Assembly: GCA_947177435.1 (NCBI GenBank)
Contig: CAMWUM010000076.1
Span: forward strand, 1 to 8,399
Origin: an uncultured Muribaculaceae bacterium
GTDB taxonomy: Bacteria; Bacteroidota; Bacteroidia; Bacteroidales; Muribaculaceae
DNA length: 8,399 bases
Direction: 5' to 3'
Positions 1 through 5,675 of the stretch are shown in pieces (within the stretch, counting starts at the first letter, position 1; the number at the start of each line of letters is the position of its first letter). The notes under the pieces were generated by a model. It was not told where the DNA came from, did no database searches, and saw only the letters and a list, made by a program, of their open reading frames with translations. The translations under genes were made by a program, and so were the position numbers.

Positions 1-121
1 TTACCATACCGCACAAAGTCTCCATCCCGCGGTTTAACTGCCCGGTGGTCTCCTTAAATTCGACATCTACGCCCTCATTATTCGACACAATGTTTCTTAT
101 GTAATCAATATCAATGTTCAT
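1..121 (-). CDS. Schlafen AlbA_2-type putative DNA/ATP-binding protein, N-terminal fragment
   Basis: Only the first 40 codons lie in the window, running from an ATG at 121-119 off the left edge with no stop. Residues 20-40 read VEFKETTGQL, then NRGMETLCGMV. This matches the opening of the AlbA_2 (Schlafen AlbA_2, formerly AAA_4) domain, where an E-[FL]-K-E strand is followed by an E-x-LC helix leading to an N-x-x-GG turn that would lie outside the window. Bacteroidales proteins of this class are usually annotated as ATP-binding or putative DNA-binding proteins, sometimes with C-terminal winged-helix segments; their substrates are mostly unknown. The gene begins 14 nt after the WYL gene's stop with no promoter in between, so it is probably the third gene of the same transcript. 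Its codons (ATA, AGA, TTA, AAT, ATT) are more AT-rich than its neighbours'. The family call rests on a short motif, and the rest of the protein is unseen. Confidence 0.6.
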   Translation of the reverse strand, partial: MNIDIDYIRNIVSNNEGVDVEFKETTGQLNRGMETLCGMV

Positions 122-135
122 ATATTACAAATTAT

Positions 136-1053
136 TTAGCTTTTTTCTTTCAGAGGTAGTTTATTGTAGTTGGCGAGGGAGCGGGTGAGGGAGTCGACGA
201 TGGCGGCTCGGAGGGATTTTGGTTCTATTACGGTGACTTGCGGGCCGTATTTGAGGAGTTCCTCGATGAGGTCGTAGGTCACTCTCATTTTGTATTCGAA
301 GATGGAGTAGCGGTCGGTGATCATCTCTTGCTGAGAGGGGTGGAGGGGCAGGGCGCGAAAGTATTTGGCTTGGGTCGACTCCACGCGCAGGCGTATGCGC
401 TTTACTTCGCCCATGTCGACCACGATGCCGAAGGCATCCTTCAGGTATTCGGCCGGGCTGAATTCGGCCGGCATTTCGTACGTGTCGGTCAGCTGGGCTG
501 AGTTGGACATGCGGTCGAGGGCGTATGTCTTGATCTTGTCGTCCTTTGTGTTGCGGCCCACGACGTACCAGCGTTGGTTGAAAATCTTGGTGAAGTATGG
601 CTCGATGACCACGCCTTTGGTGGGGAGGCTGCGCGTATAGGGGTGATAGTCAAAGCGCAGGGCCGTGTTGCGGCGCAGCGAGTCGAGCACCAGGGGCAGA
701 TGCTCGCGGGCCGACGGCACCTCCTCGAGAAACACGCGCGAGGCGATGTCGCGCGCCGTGGTGATTAGGTCGTTGGTCGCTGCCGAGTTGAGCAGCCAGT
801 TGTTGATGCTCTCGCGGTGTTCGTCGCCGTCCGAGATGTAGTATTCATAAGTGATCGGGTCGCAGGAGATTATGATGTCGAAGGCCTCCTCGGCGGCAGT
901 CTTGGTGTTGTAGAAAGTGCGGCGGCTCATGGGCTGTCCGTTAGACAGCGACGACATCTCCCACAGGCGGTCGATTTCGGCGCGAGTGATGCGTCGGTGG
1001 CGCCGGATAGTATCGACAAGCCAGATATAGCGTGAGGGTTTGTTAGAGGCCAT
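136..1053 (-). CDS. WYL-domain transcriptional regulator
   Basis: Predicted DNA-binding regulator of 305 residues. Residues 8-60 form a winged helix-turn-helix; SRRTFYNTKTAAEEAF at 43-58 is the likely recognition segment, followed by the wing strands (DPITYEYYIS, 65-74). The WYL domain spans about 120-190, with EPYFTKIFNQRWYVVGR at 151-167 carrying the signature as W162-Y163-V164, and YALDRM at 177-182. A WCX-type C-terminal domain covers about 215-295 (YGPQVTVIEPKSLRAAIV at 269-286). WYL domains are thought to sense nucleic-acid or nucleotide ligands, and related HTH-WYL-WCX proteins include BrxR and PafBC. The N-terminus (RYIWLVDTIRRHRRIT) matches the common Bacteroidales subfamily, which supports this ATG. 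The start overlaps the symporter's last 11 nt, implying co-transcription and possible translational coupling. The target is unknown: it could be its own operon or the AlbA_2 gene. No enzymatic domain is visible. Confidence 0.9.
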   Translation of the reverse strand: MASNKPSRYIWLVDTIRRHRRITRAEIDRLWEMSSLSNGQPMSRRTFYNTKTAAEEAFDIIISCDPITYEYYISDGDEHRESINNWLLNSAATNDLITTARDIASRVFLEEVPSAREHLPLVLDSLRRNTALRFDYHPYTRSLPTKGVVIEPYFTKIFNQRWYVVGRNTKDDKIKTYALDRMSNSAQLTDTYEMPAEFSPAEYLKDAFGIVVDMGEVKRIRLRVESTQAKYFRALPLHPSQQEMITDRYSIFEYKMRVTYDLIEELLKYGPQVTVIEPKSLRAAIVDSLTRSLANYNKLPLKEKS

Positions 1054-2509
1054 CTTTCTGAGTCTTTTTGCCGATGCTCAGGCAGGCGAGGCCGAGCATA
1101 GTGATGGCGGCGTTGATGAGCAGAAGTTCAAATCCCGTCTCGTATCCCGTCCAGCGCTTCAAGGCCCATTGCAGAACCCAACTCAGGGCCGGAGCGGCCA
1201 CGCACACGGCGGGCACCAGCTTGTCATGCACGGGTCTTTTGCACATCATGCCGTAGGCGAACAGGCCAAGGATTGGGCCGTAGGTGTATGAGGCCAGTGT
1301 ATAGACCGCTGAAATGGCGTCCTGCTCGCTGATATAGTAGAAAGCGATGATTACCAGTCCCATGCCGATTGACATGGCCAGGTGCACGAGCTTGCGCGTG
1401 CGGGTCAGTTTCTTGTCCTCGCCCTTGTGCGCGCCAAGGATGTCGACGGTGAACGACGTGGTGAGCGACGTCAGCGCCGAGCCGGCGGCTGAGTAGGCCG
1501 CGGCCACCAGGCCCAGAATGAAGAGCACGGTCACGACGGTGGGCATCTCGCTGTGGGTGGCCACCATGCCGAAAAGGTCGTCGGTTTTGTCGGGCATATC
1601 GATATGGTAATGGTCGAGGTAGAGCATCAGCAGCGTGCCAAGGATGAGGAAGAGGGCGATGACGAAGAACTGCGCCACGCTGCTCACCATCATGTTCTTC
1701 TGCGACTTGCGGAAGTCAGAGCAGGCGAGGTTGCGCTGCATCATGTCCTGGTCGAGTCCCGTCATGGCCACCACCATAAATATGCCGGCCAGGAACTGCT
1801 TCCAGAAGTAGAGTGGCGAGGCCGGATCGTCGAAGTAGAACATCCGGCTGGAGTGGTGAGCGGCGACGGCCTGGGCGGTGTCGGCGGCGGAGTAGCCGAG
1901 GTTGCGCGCCACAAAGTAGATGCACAGCACCACCGAACTCACCAGGCAGAAACTCTTGATCGAGTCGGTCCAAAGCACGGTCTTGACGCCGCCCTGCATC
2001 GTGTAGAGCCAGATGAGGGCGATGGTGACTATCACGTTGAATTCAAACGGGATGTGCAGCGGGCCGAACACCAGCAGCTGCAGCACGGCGCAAACCACGA
2101 AGAACCTCACGGCCGCGCCCAGCATCTTGGAGATGAAGAATATCCAGGCTCCAGATTTGTAGGCCGAGGCGCCGAAGCGTTGCTCGAGGTAGCCGTAGAT
2201 GGAGATGAGGTTGCGTTTGTAGAACATCGGCACCAGCACGAAGGCCACCACCATGTAGCCCACGATGAAGCCGAGCATCATCTGCATATATGAGTAGCCC
2301 TTGCCCACGACCATGCCTGGCACGGAGATGAACGTGACGCCCGATATGGCTGCTCCGACGGTGGCGAGCGCCACCAGGGGCCAAGGGGCCTTGCGGTTGC
2401 CGGTGAAGAATGTGGCGTTGTCGCTGCCTCGGCCTGCAATCCACGACACGGCCATCAGCAGCAGGAAATACGCCGCTATGCTGATTATAACGATAACGGG
2501 AGTTGACAT
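1043..2509 (-). CDS. Sodium:solute symporter (SSS family), substrate unknown
   Basis: Inner-membrane Na+-coupled transporter of 488 residues, a normal length for the solute:sodium symporter family (PF00474, LeuT fold). Hydrophobic segments run along the whole protein and fit about 13 membrane helices; the N-terminus (VIVIISIAAYFLLLMAVSWI) is the first helix. Family landmarks are the broken TM1-like stretch ATVGAAISGVTFISVPG (49-65), the QGGVKTVLWTD loop (172-182), TGLDQDMMQRNLA (250-262), and AAAYSAAGSALTSLTTSFTVD (336-356), a small/hydroxyl-rich helix corresponding to the Na2-site helix of vSGLT. The substrate cannot be read from sequence; sugars, sialic acid, amino acids and carboxylates are all handled by relatives, and there is no neighbouring catabolic gene to narrow it. 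It is first in a leftward unit with the WYL and AlbA_2 genes, behind a consensus promoter at 2568-2599. It appears intact. Confidence 0.93.
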   Translation of the reverse strand: MSTPVIVIISIAAYFLLLMAVSWIAGRGSDNATFFTGNRKAPWPLVALATVGAAISGVTFISVPGMVVGKGYSYMQMMLGFIVGYMVVAFVLVPMFYKRNLISIYGYLEQRFGASAYKSGAWIFFISKMLGAAVRFFVVCAVLQLLVFGPLHIPFEFNVIVTIALIWLYTMQGGVKTVLWTDSIKSFCLVSSVVLCIYFVARNLGYSAADTAQAVAAHHSSRMFYFDDPASPLYFWKQFLAGIFMVVAMTGLDQDMMQRNLACSDFRKSQKNMMVSSVAQFFVIALFLILGTLLMLYLDHYHIDMPDKTDDLFGMVATHSEMPTVVTVLFILGLVAAAYSAAGSALTSLTTSFTVDILGAHKGEDKKLTRTRKLVHLAMSIGMGLVIIAFYYISEQDAISAVYTLASYTYGPILGLFAYGMMCKRPVHDKLVPAVCVAAPALSWVLQWALKRWTGYETGFELLLINAAITMLGLACLSIGKKTQKDGL

Positions 2510-2519
2510 AGGCGTGAGA

Positions 2520-2549
2520 TTAGTAGTTGGAAGTGTCTTCCTTTTTCAT
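2520..2549 (-). CDS. Possible 9-residue leader peptide upstream of the symporter
   Basis: In the predicted 5' leader of the symporter mRNA there is an ATG at 2549-2547 followed by eight sense codons and TAA (MKKEDTSNY). The stop lies 10 nt before the symporter ATG, in a different frame. It sits about 10-15 nt after the predicted transcription start. Such a short ORF can easily arise by chance. It is listed because it fits exactly between promoter and gene, and could affect ribosome loading or be an accident of an A-rich leader. There is no codon run (such as repeated Trp or His) that would suggest classical attenuation. Confidence 0.2.
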   Translation of the reverse strand: MKKEDTSNY

Positions 2550-2567
2550 ATTAGCGTATATTTTCTG

Positions 2568-2599
2568 CAAATATAGCGAAATTCCCCCAATCCCCCAAA
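2568..2599 (-). promoter_or_regulatory. Bacteroidetes-type promoter for the symporter-WYL-AlbA_2 unit
   Basis: Read on the minus strand, TTTG (2599-2596) is followed after exactly 20 bp by TATATTTG (2575-2568). This is a full match to the Bacteroidetes primary sigma consensus TTTG-N19-21-TAnnTTTG. The predicted start of transcription is near 2561-2557, giving a leader of about 50 nt before the symporter ATG at 2509. No other full match was seen between the symporter, WYL and AlbA_2 genes, so this promoter probably serves all three. Confidence 0.75.
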
Positions 2600-2615
2600 A
2601 TTAATGGGGCGGGGG
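2584..2615. repeat. Imperfect C-rich/G-rich inverted repeat between divergent promoters
   Basis: CCCCC-AAT-CCCCC (2584-2596) is followed by the 9-nt AT-rich spacer 2597-2605 and GGGG-C-GGGGG (2606-2615). The inner arms can pair four C:G and the outer arms five, with an AAT/C mismatch between them. The repeat overlaps the -33 element of the symporter promoter and lies upstream of the ABC-F promoter. It could be an operator, a cruciform or G-rich structural element, or a chance low-complexity tract. It cannot be a terminator for either neighbouring gene, since both are transcribed away from it. Confidence 0.5.
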
Positions 2616-2637
2616 AGCAAAAAAGTGGCGGGAATGA

Positions 2638-2668
2638 TTGGTGGTGAGGCATTAAATTGCTAACTTTG
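2638..2668 (+). promoter_or_regulatory. Bacteroidetes-type promoter for the ABC-F-lipoprotein unit
   Basis: TTG (2638-2640, in the context ATTG) is followed after exactly 20 bp by TAACTTTG (2661-2668), a full match to the -7 consensus TAnnTTTG. The -33 element has the TTG core but not the full TTTG. Transcription should begin near 2672-2676, only about 10-14 nt before the ABC-F ATG at 2686. The leader is too short for an attenuator or riboswitch. Confidence 0.75.
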
Positions 2669-2685
2669 TGGTCTGAAATTTTGTT

Positions 2686-4494
2686 ATGGCGAGCTATCTG
2701 CAAATTGAAAATCTTACTAAGAGCGTAGGCGACAGGATGCTGTTTGCCGATGTGACGCTTGGCATCAATGAGGGCGACAAGATTGGCATCATCGCCAAGA
2801 ACGGCGCCGGAAAGAGCACTCTGCTGCGCATCCTCGCTGGCCGCGAGGATTATGACAGCGGCAAGATTGCCTACCGCAACGGGTTGCGGGTCAGGCTGCT
2901 CGATCAGGACAGCGTGTTTCCGGAGGGTATGTCGGTGATTGAGGCCTGCCTCGCTGCCGAGCCGGCTCCGGCCGAGCACAGTGTCGCAGACGACGGCGGA
3001 TATGCCTACGAGCAGCGCATGCGCCAGTTGCTGACGCAACTTGGCATCGACGATTGCGACGCCCAGACGCAAACGATGTCGGGCGGACAGCGCAAGCGCA
3101 TGGCCCTGGCCTGCGCGCTCATCTCAGAGCCTGACTTCCTGATGCTCGACGAGCCCACCAACCATCTTGACATCAAGGTGATAGAGTGGCTTGAATCATA
3201 TTTGAAGCGTGCGCGCGCCACTTTGCTGATGGTGACGCATGACCGCTACTTCCTCGACCGCGTATGCAATAAGATAATCGAGATTGACCGCGAGCAAGTG
3301 TACTCGTACGATGGCAATTACGACTATTATCTGCGCCGCCGCCAGGAACGCATTGACGCCATGGGGGCCGAATTGGCCAGGGTGAAGAACACTCTGCGCC
3401 GCGAGCAGGACTGGATGAACCGCCAGCCGCAGGCACGCGCCACCAAGGCTAAGGCGAGGATTGACCAGTTCTACGAGTTGAAGGAGCGCTCTCGCACGGG
3501 CCGCGCAGACCGCAACGTAAACCTCGACATAAGCAAGGCCGCCTATATAGGCAATAAGATATTTGAGGCAGAAGGCATTAGCAAGCGCTTCGGCGACAAG
3601 GTGATACTCGACAATTTCACCTACACCTTCGCCCGAGGCGAGAAGGTGGGCATCATTGGCCCCAACGGCATCGGCAAGTCTACATTCATCAAAATGCTGC
3701 TTGGGCTTGTGCCACAGGACAATGGCCAATGGAATGTGGGCGAGACCGTCCGTTTCGGATATTACTCGCAGGACGGCATCGAATTTGACGAGAAAAAGAA
3801 GGTGATTGACGCCGTGCAGGAGATTGCCGAGGATATCGTCACGGGTGACGGCACGCACCTGTCGCCGATGCAGTTTTTGCAGCATTTCCTATTCTCGGTG
3901 CCTGACCAGCAGAAATATATCTACAAGCTCAGTGGCGGCGAGCGCCGTCGTCTGCACCTGGCCACCGTGCTGATGCGCAACCCCAACTTCCTAATCCTCG
4001 ACGAGCCCACCAACGACCTCGACATCGTTACGCTCGGACTGCTTGAGGACTACCTGGCGCAGTTCAAGGGGTGTGCCATAGTAGTGAGCCACGACCGCTA
4101 CTTCCTCGACAATATCGTTGATCATCTGTTCGTTATGGAGGGCAATGGCATCGTCAAGGATTTCCCCGGCACCTACACCGAGTACATTCGCTGGGCTGCC
4201 GAGCGCGCCGCCGCAGCCGAGCCAAAGGCCAAGGAGGAGAAGGCGCCGCAGCGACAGCAGGCGCAGCGGCCTCCGAAACTGTCGTTCAAGGAGAAGCGTG
4301 AACTTGAAGCCCTCGAAGCCAAGCTTGAGGCGCTCTATGCAGAAAAGGCCGAACTCGACGCCCTCTTCAATTCCGGCCAGGAGATACCTGACATCGCTGC
4401 AAAATCGGAGCGCTTCACGTCGCTTAGCGACGAGATTGACGAGTGCGAGATGCGCTGGCTCGAACTGAAAGAAAAAGAGCAACCACAAAATTGA
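2686..4494 (+). CDS. ABC-F family ATPase, Uup-like
   Basis: Cytosolic ATPase of 602 residues with two nucleotide-binding domains and no membrane segments, which places it in ABC-F: proteins that bind the ribosomal E site and act on stalled or initiating ribosomes. NBD1 has Walker A AKNGAGKST (37-45), signature MSGGQ (131-135), Walker B FLMLDEPTNHLD (151-162, catalytic E156) and switch H185. An Arg/Lys-rich linker at about 215-280 corresponds to the P-site-tRNA-interacting motif. NBD2 has GPNGIGKST (325-333), LSGGE (415-419), FLILDEPTND (435-444, E440) and H469. An Ala/Lys/Glu/Gln-rich hinge (505-530) leads to a C-terminal coiled coil (about 533-598) like the Uup/ABC_tran_CTD domain. All catalytic residues are present. 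The start MASYLQIENLTKS matches Bacteroidales homologues. A housekeeping translation or DNA-tolerance role is likelier than antibiotic resistance, given the Uup-like tail and absence of a regulatory leader, but resistance is not excluded. Its TGA overlaps the next ATG. Confidence 0.95.
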   Translation: MASYLQIENLTKSVGDRMLFADVTLGINEGDKIGIIAKNGAGKSTLLRILAGREDYDSGKIAYRNGLRVRLLDQDSVFPEGMSVIEACLAAEPAPAEHSVADDGGYAYEQRMRQLLTQLGIDDCDAQTQTMSGGQRKRMALACALISEPDFLMLDEPTNHLDIKVIEWLESYLKRARATLLMVTHDRYFLDRVCNKIIEIDREQVYSYDGNYDYYLRRRQERIDAMGAELARVKNTLRREQDWMNRQPQARATKAKARIDQFYELKERSRTGRADRNVNLDISKAAYIGNKIFEAEGISKRFGDKVILDNFTYTFARGEKVGIIGPNGIGKSTFIKMLLGLVPQDNGQWNVGETVRFGYYSQDGIEFDEKKKVIDAVQEIAEDIVTGDGTHLSPMQFLQHFLFSVPDQQKYIYKLSGGERRRLHLATVLMRNPNFLILDEPTNDLDIVTLGLLEDYLAQFKGCAIVVSHDRYFLDNIVDHLFVMEGNGIVKDFPGTYTEYIRWAAERAAAAEPKAKEEKAPQRQQAQRPPKLSFKEKRELEALEAKLEALYAEKAELDALFNSGQEIPDIAAKSERFTSLSDEIDECEMRWLELKEKEQPQN

Positions 4495-5675
4495 TGCCAA
4501 TGAATCGTGCATGGATTATCGGTGCCGTCGCGGCGCTTTGCATCGCCTTGTGCGGCTGTGGCCGCGGCGATGCCCCAGCTGACGTCACCGCTTTTGCTTC
4601 GGCTGACGATAAGGCGCTGGCCAGTTGCGATTTCCGCCTGCTCGCCGCCGTGGCCGACATGGCCGCCGGCGTTGATGCCAACCTGCCGGGCGCGCACGTG
4701 CTTGCCGCTATCGATACGTCCTCAGTCGCCGACATCCCGGCGCTCTTCAAGTACGGGCGCAGCGGCGCCTTCGCATTTCTGAGCCTCAAAGACAGCAAAG
4801 CCTTTGCAAAGAGTGTGGAGGAGACCACCGGCGCCAAGCCCGAAAAAGACGGCCGATACGAGGCCTACGCCATTGACGGGGGCGGCAAGGTGATGGTGAC
4901 AAGCGGATTTGCCTGCTTCGTCCCTGCCGGCATCGGCGCGGGCGACGTCGACAGCCTGATCGCCCGTGCCAAAGAACATCCGCTCGTTGGCTGGCGCAAA
5001 GAGGCTATTACCCGGGGCAATGCTGCCAACATAATCTGTGCTATGCCCGAGCGCTCGCAGTTGAGAAGCCTTTACGGTGCACGCCCGGTTGCGTTCACTC
5101 TCTCGGCTGACATTATTGATGAGCATTTTTCTGCCGACGCATCGGTTAGGGATGCAGACGGCAACCCGATGCAGATGTCTATAAAAGAGCGGATTGACAC
5201 GTCGCTGCTGCAATACGCCACTGCGGGCGCCGACCTTGTGGCCCTGGCGGCTCTCCCCGGCGGCTTCGATTGGCGCGGCCTGCTTGCCGGCACAGATTTA
5301 GCATCGCTTTCGCCGGCCCTGGCCAAGACCGACGGCACGCAGATGGTGTCATATAATACCCGCACGCGCAACTTTGCCGTGGCCTTTGAGTTGACGCCTA
5401 AGGCTGCTGACAAAGAGATGGTATATGGTGAATTCTACGGCGTTAAGCGTAAGGGCAACACCCTAATTTTCAGTCTTGACCACAGCGAAGAGGGTGGGGC
5501 ATCGCTGCCCGGCCTCACAGAAAAAGCCTATGTGGCATATGTATGGGCGCGTTGCGCCAACGGCCCACTCAATCTCAATGGCGACCTATGGTTTGACGGT
5601 CGCCTGCTCCATGCCGACTTCACCGGCAAGAATCCGGAGCGCTCACTTAAAGCATTGGTTGGATTCTTTTTATGA
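4494..5675 (+). CDS. Hypothetical lipoprotein, possibly DUF4836-like (first of pair)
   Basis: Envelope lipoprotein of 393 residues with no recognised enzymatic motif. MPMNRAWIIGAVAALCIA is a lipoprotein signal peptide ending in the lipobox L19-C20-G21-C22, with C22 the acylated residue. The ATG at 4494 is chosen because it shares its A with the upstream TGA (TGATG) and gives a proper signal peptide; the ATG at 4500 works equally well, whereas an in-frame ATG at 4443 would bury the signal behind 17 extra residues. The residues after the Cys (GRGDAP) lack the acidic cluster of Bacteroidetes surface-export signals, so a periplasmic-facing location is inferred. The mature part is rich in Ala, Gly and Asp with alternating strand-like segments, for example YEAYAIDGGGKVMVTSGFA (122-140) and GDVDSLIARAKEHPL (150-164). 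The general layout recalls DUF4836 lipoproteins of Bacteroidales; that assignment is tentative and the function is unknown. It is coupled to the ABC-F gene upstream and overlaps the next gene by ATGA. Confidence 0.85.
   Translation: MPMNRAWIIGAVAALCIALCGCGRGDAPADVTAFASADDKALASCDFRLLAAVADMAAGVDANLPGAHVLAAIDTSSVADIPALFKYGRSGAFAFLSLKDSKAFAKSVEETTGAKPEKDGRYEAYAIDGGGKVMVTSGFACFVPAGIGAGDVDSLIARAKEHPLVGWRKEAITRGNAANIICAMPERSQLRSLYGARPVAFTLSADIIDEHFSADASVRDADGNPMQMSIKERIDTSLLQYATAGADLVALAALPGGFDWRGLLAGTDLASLSPALAKTDGTQMVSYNTRTRNFAVAFELTPKAADKEMVYGEFYGVKRKGNTLIFSLDHSEEGGASLPGLTEKAYVAYVWARCANGPLNLNGDLWFDGRLLHADFTGKNPERSLKALVGFFL

Noticed and set aside
128..135. Near -7 promoter match on the minus strand just before the AlbA_2 gene
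   Set aside because: The sequence is TAATTTG, one base short of TAnnTTTG spacing, with no -33 element and only 6 nt before the ATG.
1553..2293. 246-codon plus-strand open frame antisense to the symporter
   Set aside because: His/Glu/Val-rich translation with no family resemblance; the opposite frame is an unmistakable membrane transporter. A by-product of GC-biased third positions.
2510..2685. Possible riboswitch or small RNA in the divergent intergenic region
   Set aside because: Predicted leaders are about 50 and 10-14 nt, too short for known riboswitches, and the only secondary structure is the G/C-tract repeat outside both transcripts.
3196..3885. 229-codon minus-strand open frame antisense to the ABC-F gene (and the 173-codon one at 3991-4512)
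   Set aside because: Shadow of conserved ATPase motifs; no promoter, no domain, low-complexity Val/Leu/Ala composition.
3145..4110. Two 18-nt perfect direct repeats inside the ABC-F gene (3145-3162 with 3997-4014; 3241-3258 with 4093-4110), both offset by 852 bp
   Set aside because: They encode the same Walker B (LDEPTN) and switch-His (DRYFLD) motifs of the two homologous ATPase domains with shared codon bias; expected from domain duplication.
4443..4493. Upstream in-frame ATG giving a 410-residue first lipoprotein
   Set aside because: It would add 17 mostly charged residues before the signal peptide and overlap the ABC-F gene by 52 nt; the ATG at 4494 (or 4500) gives a proper lipoprotein signal.
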